From Polyangia bacterium (GTDB lineage Bacteria > Myxococcota_A > Polyangia > Nannocystales > Nannocystaceae), in NCBI GenBank assembly GCA_030430565.1, contig JAUIKS010000046.1, forward strand, positions 27,354-91,353: 64,000 nucleotides of DNA, in the 5' to 3' direction. The number at the start of each line of letters is the position of its first letter. The first letter of the stretch is position 1. The notes under the pieces are model-generated. The model had not been told where the DNA came from and ran no database searches. It was given only the letters and a program-made list of their open reading frames with translations. Positions 39,695 to 47,193 of the stretch are shown piece after piece. Position numbers and translations under genes: made by a program.

Positions 39695-40269
39695 GCGTCG
39701 AGGCCAAGATCGGGACCGCGATCCGAGCGCTCCCCACCGAGCGCGTCTGCGGCGACGCGATCGCGATCCACGACGAAGACGGCGTCGTGCTCGCGGTGCT
39801 CATCGACGGACTCGGTCACGGGCCCGGGGCGGCGCGGGCCTCGAAGGCCGCCTGCGACTACATCAGCGACCACCGCCGCGCGCCGCTCAAGCAGCTCGTC
39901 GAGGGCTGCGACCGCGCGCTCCGGCCGACGCGCGGCGTCGTCATGACGGCCGTCCGGATCGAGCGCTCCACCGGCGCGATGCAGCACGTCGCGGTCGGCA
40001 ACGTCGAGATGAAGTTCGTGGGGCGCGGCGACATCACGCTGTTGACCTCGCCGGGGGTCGTCGGCACGCGCCTGCGTAAGGTCGTCGTGCGCAGCGCCCA
40101 GCTCGCGCCCGGCGACCTGCTCGTGATGTTCACCGACGGGATCTCGAGCCGCTTCGACCTCGCCACGATCGCGGCCGCGAACGAGGGCCCGCAGGCGATC
40201 GCGGACTACCTGCTCTCGAACCACGCGAAGGAGCATGACGATGCCGGGTGCGTCGTCATCCGCTGCTGA
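39691..40269 (+). CDS. RsbX-type PP2C/SpoIIE-family phosphatase
   Basis: A 192-residue single-domain phosphatase. Metal-ligand motifs CGDAIAI (Asp22), VLIDGLGHGPGA (Asp39), MFTDGISSRF and HDDAGCVVIR are in the SpoIIE order. It is short like RsbX and has no sensor domain. By analogy it removes phosphate from RsbS/RsbR to reset the stressosome. It overlaps the rsbT stop (ATGA) and is itself overlapped by the next gene by 35 bp, pointing to tight co-translation. Confidence 0.9.
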   Translation: MSVEAKIGTAIRALPTERVCGDAIAIHDEDGVVLAVLIDGLGHGPGAARASKAACDYISDHRRAPLKQLVEGCDRALRPTRGVVMTAVRIERSTGAMQHVAVGNVEMKFVGRGDITLLTSPGVVGTRLRKVVVRSAQLAPGDLLVMFTDGISSRFDLATIAAANEGPQAIADYLLSNHAKEHDDAGCVVIRC

Positions 40270-40693
40270 TCTCACGATCGAGATCTGCAGCGACCTCGAC
40301 GTGATCACCTCGCAGATCAAGAGCCGGCGCTTCGCGGGCTCCGTCGGCTTCCAGAAGCGCGCGCAGTGGGAGGTCGCGATCGCGGTCAGCGAGGCCGCGA
40401 CGAACATCCTCAAGCACGGCGTCCGCGGGCAGATCAGGCTCGCGTTCTACATCGCCAACCCGCCGTATCTAGAGTTCGTGGCGAGGGACGAGGGGGCCGG
40501 CTTTACCTCGATCGAGCGCGCGCTCGAGGATCGCGTCTCGGAGGGCGTCGACCTGCGGCGAGAGCACCGACCTGGGCACCGCGGCCTGGGCCTGGGCCTC
40601 GGCGCGATCTCGAGGATGATGGATGACGTCGAGCTCGGCACCGGCCCCAACGGCGGCGCGATCGTCCGCGCGCGCAAGCGGCTTCGACGGTGA
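40235..40693 (+). CDS. Second RsbW/RsbT-like ATP-binding serine kinase
   Basis: A 152-residue HATPase_c_2 protein. N-box AVSEAATNILKHG (Glu and Asn present), ARDEGAGF (G1 box) and HRGLGLGLGAISRMMDDVEL (G2 box) are intact. It belongs to the RsbW/RsbT kinase group, but with a less RsbT-like sequence than the upstream gene. It may be an anti-sigma kinase or the partner switched by RsbT. The start ATG at 40235 (or 40241) lies inside the rsbX gene. It is the last gene of the operon; no anti-sigma antagonist or sigma factor gene follows. Confidence 0.88.
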   Translation: MTMPGASSSAADLTIEICSDLDVITSQIKSRRFAGSVGFQKRAQWEVAIAVSEAATNILKHGVRGQIRLAFYIANPPYLEFVARDEGAGFTSIERALEDRVSEGVDLRREHRPGHRGLGLGLGAISRMMDDVELGTGPNGGAIVRARKRLRR

Positions 40694-40759
40694 GCTCCCT
40701 CGACCGCCGCCGAGTCGACGGCCTTCGCGGCCGAGCAGCCGGAGAGCTCGTCGCGAGCT

Positions 40760-40779
40760 ACATGTTCAAAGGGGCATGT
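40760..40779 (-). repeat. 20-bp palindrome-family site after the stressosome operon
   Basis: Minus strand: ACATGCCCCTTTGAACATGT. Each half matches ACATGTCC at 7 of 8 positions (ACATGCCC; ACATGTTC on the other strand) with a 4-bp spacer. It is one of the two best copies, 66 bp after the operon's last stop. Confidence 0.5.
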
Positions 40780-40786
40780 ATAAATC

Positions 40787-40921
40787 ATCGAGGCTCACGG
40801 GCCGCGCGCGAGCCAGGGAGGGGCCGGTTGAGGACGGCGAGCGCGGAGGGATCCGCTTGAGTTGGTGGCGCGGAAGGAGGAGGGAGCCCTGGCGCCGAGC
40901 AGCGACCCGAAGCCCGCATGA
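40787..40921 (+). repeat. Interspersed repeat, copy 1
   Basis: Begins CATCGAGGCTCACGGGCCGC and continues through GCGCGAGCCAGGGAGGGGCC, GAGGACGGCGAGCGCGGAGG and, after a less conserved middle, GGAAGGAGGAGGGAGCCCTGG and GCAGCGACCCGAAGCCCGC. The same order is found at 56821-56965. It is non-coding in both places. Being repeated and G-rich with possible internal pairing, it could be a structured RNA or a small mobile repeat. Confidence 0.55.
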
Positions 40922-40995
40922 TGTGGGCGTTCGAAAGTTCGTCTTGTGTGCGCGCGTGAGGTCTGCGTTTGTGTCTGTGTTACGGTCCCGCCTCC

Positions 40996-41322
40996 ATGGG
41001 AGTTGAGATCGAGACCCTCCAGCCCGGCGACGGCCGGACCTTTCCACGCACCGGGCAGACCGTCGTCGTCCACTACACCGGGACGCTGACGGACGGGAAG
41101 AAGTTCGACTCATCGCGTGATCGCGGGACCCCGTTTCGCTTCAAGCTCGGCCTGGGCCAGGTGATCCGCGGCTGGGACGAGGGCGTCGCGAAGCTCAGCG
41201 TCGGTCAGCGCGCGAAGCTCACCTGCTCGCCGGATTACGCCTACGGCCCGCGCGGCTACCCCGGCGTGATCCCGCCGAACGCGACGTTGATCTTCGACGT
41301 CGAGCTGATCAGCATCGAGTAG
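40996..41322 (+). CDS. FKBP-type peptidyl-prolyl cis-trans isomerase
   Basis: A 108-residue single-domain FKBP12-like protein that speeds proline isomerisation in protein folding. The sequence follows the family throughout: VVVHYTGTLTDGKKFDSSRD, PFRFKLGLGQVIRGWDEGVA, then KLTCSPDYAYGPRGYPGVIP and PNATLIFDVELISI. All usual pocket residues (Tyr, Phe, Asp, Val-Ile, Trp, Tyr, Phe) are there. There is no signal peptide, so it is cytosolic. ATG at 40996 matches the family start. Confidence 0.95.
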   Translation: MGVEIETLQPGDGRTFPRTGQTVVVHYTGTLTDGKKFDSSRDRGTPFRFKLGLGQVIRGWDEGVAKLSVGQRAKLTCSPDYAYGPRGYPGVIPPNATLIFDVELISIE

Positions 41323-41323
41323 C

Positions 41324-41629
41324 TCAGTCGCCCGAGAGCCCGCGCAGCAGCCCGCGGCCCACGTCGCGGAGCACGCTGCCGCCGAGGCACGCCATGAGCT
41401 CGACGCAGCTCTCGCTCGGCTCCGCGCAGCGCTGGAGCTCCTCGAGCTCGTGGGCGGTCGCGCCCTCGAGGCCCTCGCGACACTCCGACGCGGACAGCGT
41501 GTCAGCGCCGCACTGCGCCTCGACCGATCGACAGATGCGCGCCGTGGGCGACAGCGTGGTCGTGTAGAGCATGGCGCCCGCCAGCCCGATGACGAGCAGG
41601 GCGAGGACCGCGAGCAAGAGCTTCTTCAT
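41324..41629 (-). CDS. Small exported or membrane-anchored Cys-containing protein
   Basis: A 101-residue protein with an N-terminal membrane anchor or signal (MKKLLLAVLALLVIGLAGAM). A short domain with six Cys follows (ICRSVEAQCGADTLSASECR, ..RCAEPSESC..LMACLGG), which probably forms disulfides in the periplasm. GGAG lies just before the ATG at 41629, supporting this start over longer frames. I do not recognise a family. It is tail to tail with the FKBP gene, with only one base between the stops. Confidence 0.7.
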   Translation of the reverse strand: MKKLLLAVLALLVIGLAGAMLYTTTLSPTARICRSVEAQCGADTLSASECREGLEGATAHELEELQRCAEPSESCVELMACLGGSVLRDVGRGLLRGLSGD

Positions 41630-41716
41630 GGGGTCTCCAGGCCGCGGTGGCGCGGCTGCTTGTTTGATTGTAGGGGATGTCGGCGGGCGAAACCGCGCGG
41701 CGTGGTACCGTCGCGT

Positions 41717-42937
41717 ATGCGTTGGTTTTGCTCCTTGAACCCGGTCTCTGTCGTCCACGTCCGTCGCGTCATCGGGAGCGTCTCGCTCGCGGCGGCGATG
41801 GCGATCGCGTGTGGCGACAGCGGGGGCGCGAGCGGCGGGACCGACGGCTCGACGACGGAGTCAGACACAGCGTCATCCGCGAGCGAGTCGTCGGACGCGG
41901 CGTCGGGCGCCGGCGGGACGTCGACGGGCGGAACCAACACCACGAGCGGCGCCGGGACGGGGACCGGCGGCTCAGACAGCGGCTCGACGAGCGACGACGC
42001 GACGGGCGAGGCGACGAGCGAAGACACGTCGAGCGACACGACCGGCTCGCCCGCGACGTCGACGACGAGCGCGACCACGGAGGACGAGACGAGCACGGGG
42101 GACGAGACGACCGGCGCGCCCGTCGAGTGCCCCGACGGCGGCCTCGGGCCCGGCGACCACGAGCTCGAGCTGATGTTCGACGGCGCCACGCGCTCGTTCC
42201 TGCTGCACGTTCCGCCCAGCTACACGGGCGACGCGTCCACGCCGTTGATCGTCAACTTCCACGGGCTCACCTCCAACGCGGGGCAGCAGGTGCTGTTCTC
42301 GCAGATGAACGGGACCTCGGACGCCGAGGGTTTCATCGTCGCCTATCCCCAGGGTATCCAGAGCTCGTGGAACGCGGGCGAGTGCTGCGGCGGCGCGCAG
42401 ACCATGGGGCTCGACGACGTCGGCTTCGCGCGCGCGGTCGTCGAGGACATCGAGGCGGTGCTGTGCATCGACCCCGCGCGTATCTACGCGACTGGGATGT
42501 CGAACGGCGGCTTCATGACGAACCGCCTCGCGTGCGAGGCCAACGATCTGTTCGCCGCCTTCGCGCCGGTCTCGGCGGTCAACGTCACGCTCGAGTGCGA
42601 GCCGGCGCGCCCGGTCGCGGTGATGATGTTCAACGGCACCACGGACATCCTCGTGCCCTACGACGGCGGCCTCTACACCAGCGCGCCGGAGACCTTCGAC
42701 GACTGGGCGCTGCGAAACGGCTGCGTCGGCGATCCCGCCTTGACCTTCATGATGGGGGACGCCAGCTGTCTCTCGTACCAGGAGTGCGACGACGGGGTCG
42801 AGGTCACGCTCTGCACGATCGACCCGATGGGGCACTGCTGGCCCGGGAACGCGTTCTGCCCGTTCCCGCCGGCGAACACGGACATCTCGGCGAACGACGA
42901 GATGTGGGCGTTCTTCCAGCAGCACACGCTGCCGTAG
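41717..42937 (+). CDS. Polyhydroxybutyrate-depolymerase-family (LpqC-like) esterase lipoprotein
   Basis: A 406-residue exported alpha/beta-hydrolase. The signal ends LAAAMAIACGD (lipobox). A Ser/Thr/Gly/Glu linker covers about 35-140. The catalytic domain (about 150-406) shows the oxyanion region PLIVNFHGLTSNAGQQ, nucleophile Ser262 in GMSNGG, the acid in FNGTTDILVPYDGG and the His in DPMGHCWPGN. These match the secreted PHB depolymerase/feruloyl esterase group (COG3509). The substrate may be a polyester or an aromatic ester; the sequence cannot decide. It is divergent from the small Cys protein gene. Confidence 0.88.
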   Translation: MRWFCSLNPVSVVHVRRVIGSVSLAAAMAIACGDSGGASGGTDGSTTESDTASSASESSDAASGAGGTSTGGTNTTSGAGTGTGGSDSGSTSDDATGEATSEDTSSDTTGSPATSTTSATTEDETSTGDETTGAPVECPDGGLGPGDHELELMFDGATRSFLLHVPPSYTGDASTPLIVNFHGLTSNAGQQVLFSQMNGTSDAEGFIVAYPQGIQSSWNAGECCGGAQTMGLDDVGFARAVVEDIEAVLCIDPARIYATGMSNGGFMTNRLACEANDLFAAFAPVSAVNVTLECEPARPVAVMMFNGTTDILVPYDGGLYTSAPETFDDWALRNGCVGDPALTFMMGDASCLSYQECDDGVEVTLCTIDPMGHCWPGNAFCPFPPANTDISANDEMWAFFQQHTLP

Positions 42938-42946
42938 CCGTCGCGA

Positions 42947-43972
42947 TCAAGGGCCGCTGAACACGACGATCCGATGATCGCTCGTGTGCCCGTACAGCAG
43001 ACCGCGCGGGCCGAACGCGAGCGTGATGACCGGCGGAGTGGGGACAGGGACGCTCTTGATCACGCGCGTCGGCAGCTCGAGGTACGAGAGCCCGCGGGAC
43101 GTGAAGAACGCGAGGACCTCGCCGTTGCCGAGCAGCGCGAGCGCGGAGGTGCCCCAAAACCACGAGCGTCGCACACCCGCGAAGTCGTTCGCGCCGAGGG
43201 GGCCAAACTCGAGCAGCTCGTCACGGTTCCACGCGAGGATCGAGCCGCGGGCCGAGAACACGATCTCTCGCGGACCCGACACAGGCACCTGGACCTTGTC
43301 GTTGAAGCGTCCCCCGTGCGTGTCCCAGAGGCGCTCGGGCGTGATCGGCACCATCCGGCTCTGGCGACGCACCATCGGTGGGAGCAGGCGCTCGCGCTCG
43401 CGGTCCCACAGCTGAAGGTGCCGGTCGTCGATGTTGAGCGGGATCCAGCGGCCGTCGGGGCTGAAGGTCGCGCGCGTCACGGGTCGCCGCCGGCCCACGC
43501 ACTGCAGCGGCAGCGCGCGGGGCTTGTGGGCGCCGCTGAGGTCGCAGAGGAACGCGGTCGCGCCCGGGCGCGTTCGTGAGTGGAGGCGCGTGTCGGCGGT
43601 CACGAGCAGCGCGTGGTTGTCGGGAGAGAACGCGACGTAGCGCTCGTCGAACCACCGCTCGCGGAGTGTGAACTCGGAGCCGCAGGGGACATGAATCGAG
43701 CGCCAGATCTCGCGCCCCGTGGCGAGCTCGTGCACGCTGACGCGCGCGCGCCCGCGGATCAACGCGACCATCGCGGCGTCGTCGCTGACGGCGAGGCCGA
43801 GGGTGTCGTCGGCGTTGTTGAGGCGCCCGACGAGCGCCCGCGTCTCGGTCGCGCGGACGAACAGCGCGCCGCCCCGGTAGCACTCGGCCACGAACGCGCC
43901 GTTGCGGCTGAGCGCGCGCGCGGTGAGCCCCTTAGGGACGTCCCAGGTCTCGATGATCCGCGGGGCTCGCAT
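42947..43972 (-). CDS. Beta-propeller-like protein of unknown function
   Basis: A 341-residue soluble protein without a signal peptide. Repeating blade-like units are visible: LSRNGAFVAECYRGGALFV, VSDDAAMVALIRGRARVSVHEL, FSPDNHALLVTADTRLH, TFSPDGRWIPLNIDDRHLQLWD and LAFGPRGLLYGHTSDHRIVVF. The FSPDG..I.....D..L.LWD unit is WD40-like, suggesting a six- or seven-bladed propeller that binds other proteins. The partner is unknown. A strong hairpin lies just upstream of the start, and belongs to the preceding gene. Confidence 0.7.
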   Translation of the reverse strand: MRAPRIIETWDVPKGLTARALSRNGAFVAECYRGGALFVRATETRALVGRLNNADDTLGLAVSDDAAMVALIRGRARVSVHELATGREIWRSIHVPCGSEFTLRERWFDERYVAFSPDNHALLVTADTRLHSRTRPGATAFLCDLSGAHKPRALPLQCVGRRRPVTRATFSPDGRWIPLNIDDRHLQLWDRERERLLPPMVRRQSRMVPITPERLWDTHGGRFNDKVQVPVSGPREIVFSARGSILAWNRDELLEFGPLGANDFAGVRRSWFWGTSALALLGNGEVLAFFTSRGLSYLELPTRVIKSVPVPTPPVITLAFGPRGLLYGHTSDHRIVVFSGP

Positions 43973-44041
43973 CGCCGGAGCTGGATCGTCGCACAGCCGC
44001 GCGCGCAGGTGGGCGCGGCGTAGCGGCGACGCGCAGACTCG

Positions 44042-44083
44042 CGCGATGCGGTCCCGCGGCCGCAGCCGCCGGACCGCATCGCG
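44042..44083 (-). terminator. Strong hairpin after the acidic lipoprotein gene
   Basis: GCGATGCGGTCC (44043-44054) pairs perfectly with GGACCGCATCGC (44071-44082); one more C-G pair lies outside. After a C/C mismatch another five pairs close a CGCA loop. The stop of the upstream minus-strand gene is at 44094, about 10 bp before. There is no U-run, so it may be a terminator or an mRNA-stabilising structure. Confidence 0.6.
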
Positions 44084-44093
44084 GGACAGGTCG

Positions 44094-44768
44094 CTACGGC
44101 GTCGGGTCGAGGTAGAAGCGCAGCTCGAGCGCGTCGGGCTCGGCCGAGAACATGATGTTGCCGCTGATCAGCGCGTCGAAGTCCCAGTCCTGGATGAAGG
44201 GCATCCCGAGCTCGTCGAACTCGAGGTCCTGGTCGCCCTCGACCGCGTCGGTGATCCGGCGCGCGGCGTGCAGCAGCTCGACCTCCTCGCACACGGATCC
44301 GGTCGGGCCGGTGGCGTTGAGGAACACGAGCTCGTCGACGAACTCGCACCCCTCGCCGCAGACGCCCGCGCGCGAGAGCGTCAGCGAGTTGGCCTCGGCG
44401 TCGTACTCGGCGGTCCACGCGAGCTCGGTGTCCTCGCTGTCGAACTGCGTCGCGGCCTTCTCGGTCATGCCGATGTCGCTGCAGCGGACGCCGTAGACGA
44501 GCGGATCCTCGGGCTCGCCGGTGTCCTGCGGCTCGCCGGTGTCTTCGCCGTCGCCGTCGCTGTCGCCGCCCTGGCCGCCCGAGCTGCTCGCGCCTCCGTC
44601 GGAGCCGCCGCCGGAGTCCATGGTGTCGTCGTCCATAGTGTCCATCGCGTCGGTCTCGGAGCCGTCGGTGCCGCCCGGGACGTGGGCGTCGCTGCAGCCG
44701 GTCGCGTTCCAGGCGAGCAGCGTGATCGGGATCAAGAGGGTGCGGGTGCGGGATCGAAGGATATGCAT
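44094..44768 (-). CDS. Acidic lipoprotein of unknown function
   Basis: A 224-residue exported protein. The signal ends LLAWNATGCSD (lipobox Cys). A very acidic Asp/Gly/Ser/Met linker (DAMDTMDDDTMDSGGGSDGG) covers about 30-85. The C-terminal domain (about 90-224) has four Cys (VRCSDIGM, GVCGEGCEF, SVCEEVELL) and a beta-like ending (ALISGNIMFSAEPDALELRF). I do not recognise the domain. The start at 44768 is supported by GAGGAGC upstream. Confidence 0.75.
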   Translation of the reverse strand: MHILRSRTRTLLIPITLLAWNATGCSDAHVPGGTDGSETDAMDTMDDDTMDSGGGSDGGASSSGGQGGDSDGDGEDTGEPQDTGEPEDPLVYGVRCSDIGMTEKAATQFDSEDTELAWTAEYDAEANSLTLSRAGVCGEGCEFVDELVFLNATGPTGSVCEEVELLHAARRITDAVEGDQDLEFDELGMPFIQDWDFDALISGNIMFSAEPDALELRFYLDPTP

Positions 44769-45147
44769 GGTACGTAGTGCTCCTCGCCTAATACCCTTCG
44801 CAAGCTCGAGTCCAAGTCGGCAACTGTCGGGAATCCATCGCGTTTTCGTCGCGGCGCGCGGAGCCGGGCGACGCTGACGCCCGCGACCCACGACACGCGC
44901 GTCGGGGTCGCCTGGCGTGGTTGCCAGCGTGATTTCCCGTGCGCGCCCCGAGGGCCCGCGGGGACGCGAGCGCGCGTGTTTGATTCAACGGTTTTCGTAA
45001 AGCTCGAGTGAACCAACGCGAGTTCGCGGAGACGTCGAGCGTTGGACACAGGCGCGCGCGTCACGTTTTGGATGTCTTAATGAGCATGTTTGAACGGGAC
45101 GCTGACGCCGCGCGGCTCGCTCTCACTAACATTTCCTATAGGACATG
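44769..45147. other. Intergenic region with palindrome-family sites
   Basis: Nearly 380 bp without a credible gene. The left part should hold the promoter of the acidic lipoprotein. A more AT-rich run is at 44980-45010. A weak palindrome-family copy is at about 45085-45104 and a strong one at 45129-45148. Confidence 0.5.
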
Positions 45148-45148
45148 T
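45129..45148 (-). repeat. 20-bp palindrome-family site touching a stop codon
   Basis: Minus strand: ACATGTCCTATAGGAAATGT. The halves pair at 7 of 8 positions around a TATA spacer and one half is the perfect ACATGTCC. It starts at the last bases of the TAA stop of the ketopantoate reductase-like gene, so it could also act as a weak 3' hairpin. Confidence 0.5.
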
Positions 45149-46182
45149 TATCGACGGGCCGCCGAGACCCGCGCGCGCAGCTCGGCCGGCGCGACGAAGC
45201 GCAGCGGCGGACGCTGCTTCGCGAGCTCCTGCACGACGTCGGTGATGATCTCGTTGGCGGGGGCGCGCTGCCCGTGACGCCGCGCGAGACGGACGATCGC
45301 GCCGTTCAGCGCGTCGATCTCGGTGGCCCCCGCGGCGCGCTCGAGGTCCTGCAGCGTGCTCGAGCGCGCGGCGGGGTCGACCTCGACGAGGCGGCCCGCG
45401 ATCCGCGTGACGATGAAGTTGGGGAGGCCGAGCACGCGCGGGAGCAGCCACGCGGGGAGGCCGATGATGTTGGCGGGCTCGCGCCCGTCTCGCGTCAGGA
45501 CCTCGAGGCCCTCGCGCATGCACTGGGCCCAGCACCAGCGCAGGTCGCGGGAGCGCAGCGTCGTCGCGAGCGAGCGGCCGGAGGCCGCGCAGACGCCGTT
45601 GATGAGGTTGATGACGAGCTTGCCGGCGAGCACTCGATCGATGTCGTCGCGCAGCTCGAGCTCGAGGCCGGCGCGCGCGAGCGTGCGCTCGAGGGTGCGC
45701 GCCGCGGCGACCTGCTTCGGCCCCGCGCCGACGCCCGTGATGATCGTGCCGCTCGTGGTCTGGCGCAGCAGCGCGCCGCCCTGCTCGCGGATGATGTTGT
45801 AGCTGACGATGCCGGCGATGACGCGGGGCCCGAGCGCCGCGCGGAGCTCTCGCGCGTTGTCGATCCCGTTCTGCAGCGAGACGAACACGCAGTCCGGATC
45901 GGCGATCGCGGCGAGCTGCTGCGCGGCCGCGACGGTGTCCTGGGACTTCACGGTCACGAGGATCACCGCGCAGCCCCGCAGCGCCTCGGGATCGTCGGTC
46001 AGCGTGAGGGCGTCGCCCGGCGCGAGCTCTGTGCCGTCGACCCGTCGCGCGCGGAGCCGGCCGCGGTGCTCGAGCAACGATCGGCGGCCGAGCAGCGTGA
46101 CGTCGGCGCCGCCGGCCGAGAGGTGGACGCCGACGAAGCCGCCGATGGCGCCCGCGCCGAAGACTCCGATGCGTCGGTTCAT
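45148..46182 (-). CDS. 2-dehydropantoate 2-reductase (ketopantoate reductase) family protein
   Basis: A 344-residue NADPH-dependent reductase. The Rossmann motif RIGVFGAGAIGGFVG opens the protein. VTVKSQDT, SLQNGIDN, GIVSYN and the catalytic AGKLVINLINGVCA (Lys and Asn) follow the PanE family, as does the C-terminal helical domain. PanE makes pantoate for coenzyme A. The length is somewhat above typical PanE (about 300), and several paralogues with other substrates exist, so I give no symbol. ATG at 46182 directly precedes the Rossmann motif. Confidence 0.85.
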   Translation of the reverse strand: MNRRIGVFGAGAIGGFVGVHLSAGGADVTLLGRRSLLEHRGRLRARRVDGTELAPGDALTLTDDPEALRGCAVILVTVKSQDTVAAAQQLAAIADPDCVFVSLQNGIDNARELRAALGPRVIAGIVSYNIIREQGGALLRQTTSGTIITGVGAGPKQVAAARTLERTLARAGLELELRDDIDRVLAGKLVINLINGVCAASGRSLATTLRSRDLRWCWAQCMREGLEVLTRDGREPANIIGLPAWLLPRVLGLPNFIVTRIAGRLVEVDPAARSSTLQDLERAAGATEIDALNGAIVRLARRHGQRAPANEIITDVVQELAKQRPPLRFVAPAELRARVSAARR

Positions 46183-46361
46183 CGCGCCCGCGAGTGTAGC
46201 GGAGGCGGTGATGCACCTGCACCGGCCGCGAGGGCGTGAGCGCAGCGGCTTGCACACCTCGACGCGGGCGCGACCGCGAACTCGACAATTCTTCTGAACT
46301 GGGGGACAACTGCGCGCGGCCGCGAACTCGTCGGGTGGCCACGCAACGCAGGATTTTGCCC

Positions 46362-47033
46362 GTGAGCCACGACAACGCCGATCCAGACGCTAGCGCCGAC
46401 GCCGACGCGCTCGCCGAGCTCACGCTCGACCTCCCGCGACACGAGCGGCCGCCCCGTGACTGGGGCCACTACATCGCGCGTTTCGTGCTGGGCGTCAGCG
46501 GCTGGAGGGTCGGCGGACGTCCGCCGGTGCTCAAGAAGTACGTGATCGTCGCGGCGCCGCACACCGCGTGGGCCGACGGCTTCTGGATGCTGGCGTTCGC
46601 GTGGTGGTGGGGGCTGAGCATCTCGTGGATGGGCAAGAACCAGCTCAACCGCGGCTTCGCGGGGTGGTTTCTGCGCAAGGTCGGCATCATCCCGGTCGAC
46701 CGAAGCGGCCCGCACGGCCTCGTCGGCTTCATCGTCGACGAGTTCGAACGACGCGAGACGCTGCTGCTGTCGATCCCGCCCGAGGGGACGCGCGCGCGGC
46801 GAGAGCTGTGGAAGTCGGGCTTCTATCACATCGCGCGGCAGGCCGGCGTCCCGGTGTGCCTCAGCTACCTCGACTACGAGAAGCGCGAGGCCGGCTTCGG
46901 GCCGATGATCGAGATCACCGGAGATGTCAAAAAAGACATGTCGGCGATCCGGGCGTTCTACGCGGACGTGTCCGCGAAGTACCCCGAGCTGTTCACGCCG
47001 CCGCGGCTCCGCGAAGAGGGCGACGCGCCCTAG
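46362..47033 (+). CDS. 1-acylglycerol-3-phosphate O-acyltransferase-family protein
   Basis: A 223-residue acyltransferase. The catalytic HX4D motif is His67-Asp72 (APHTAWAD), and the acceptor-binding PEGTR is at 140-144 (IPPEGTRARRELWKSGF). LRKVGIIPVDRS corresponds to motif II. The family moves acyl chains to glycerolipid or lipid A-like acceptors at the membrane; proteins of this short type have an uncertain acceptor. GTG at 46362 is preferred to an upstream ATG since the preceding frame looks non-coding. The TAG stop is supplied by a REP-like repeat. A palindrome-family copy lies in the coding region at 46922-46941. Confidence 0.82.
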   Translation: MSHDNADPDASADADALAELTLDLPRHERPPRDWGHYIARFVLGVSGWRVGGRPPVLKKYVIVAAPHTAWADGFWMLAFAWWWGLSISWMGKNQLNRGFAGWFLRKVGIIPVDRSGPHGLVGFIVDEFERRETLLLSIPPEGTRARRELWKSGFYHIARQAGVPVCLSYLDYEKREAGFGPMIEITGDVKKDMSAIRAFYADVSAKYPELFTPPRLREEGDAP

Positions 47034-47193
47034 GAGCGCGTCTGAGTAATCCCCACGACGCCATGTACCGCCAGGAGCGCCGGGCTCTTTGTCGCTGAAA
47101 TTTGAAGTACAGCCCGGTACATCTGCGTTTCAGCTCCTCGATCCCGACACTCCTGACGGCACCTGACGCCGCGCGGATTACTCAGACGCGCGC
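47031..47193. repeat. REP/MITE-like element with 17-bp inverted ends, filling the space between convergent genes
   Basis: GCGCGTCTGAGTAATCC (47036-47052) is repeated perfectly as its inverse at 47075 plus 100, that is 47175-47191. The left end begins with the TAG stop of the acyltransferase. On the minus strand the right end supplies the TGA stop (47182-47184) of the macro-domain gene. The right 50 bp match the copy at 54869 closely (GCGGCGTCAGGTGCCGTCAG, GAGTGTCG). The middle is different and has its own partial pairing. It has no coding capacity, so it would depend on a transposase elsewhere. Confidence 0.65.

Larger units (their letters stand above)
40694..40995. other. Intergenic region after the stressosome operon
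   Basis: This stretch of about 300 bp contains a 20-bp palindrome-family site (40760-40779) and an interspersed repeat (from about 40787), followed by a T/G-rich piece (about 40940-40985) that could hold the FKBP promoter. I find no credible gene. Confidence 0.5.

Noticed and set aside
42947..44768. Operon of the propeller protein and the acidic lipoprotein
   Set aside because: A stable hairpin of 18 base pairs separates them right after the first stop, so separate transcription is more likely.
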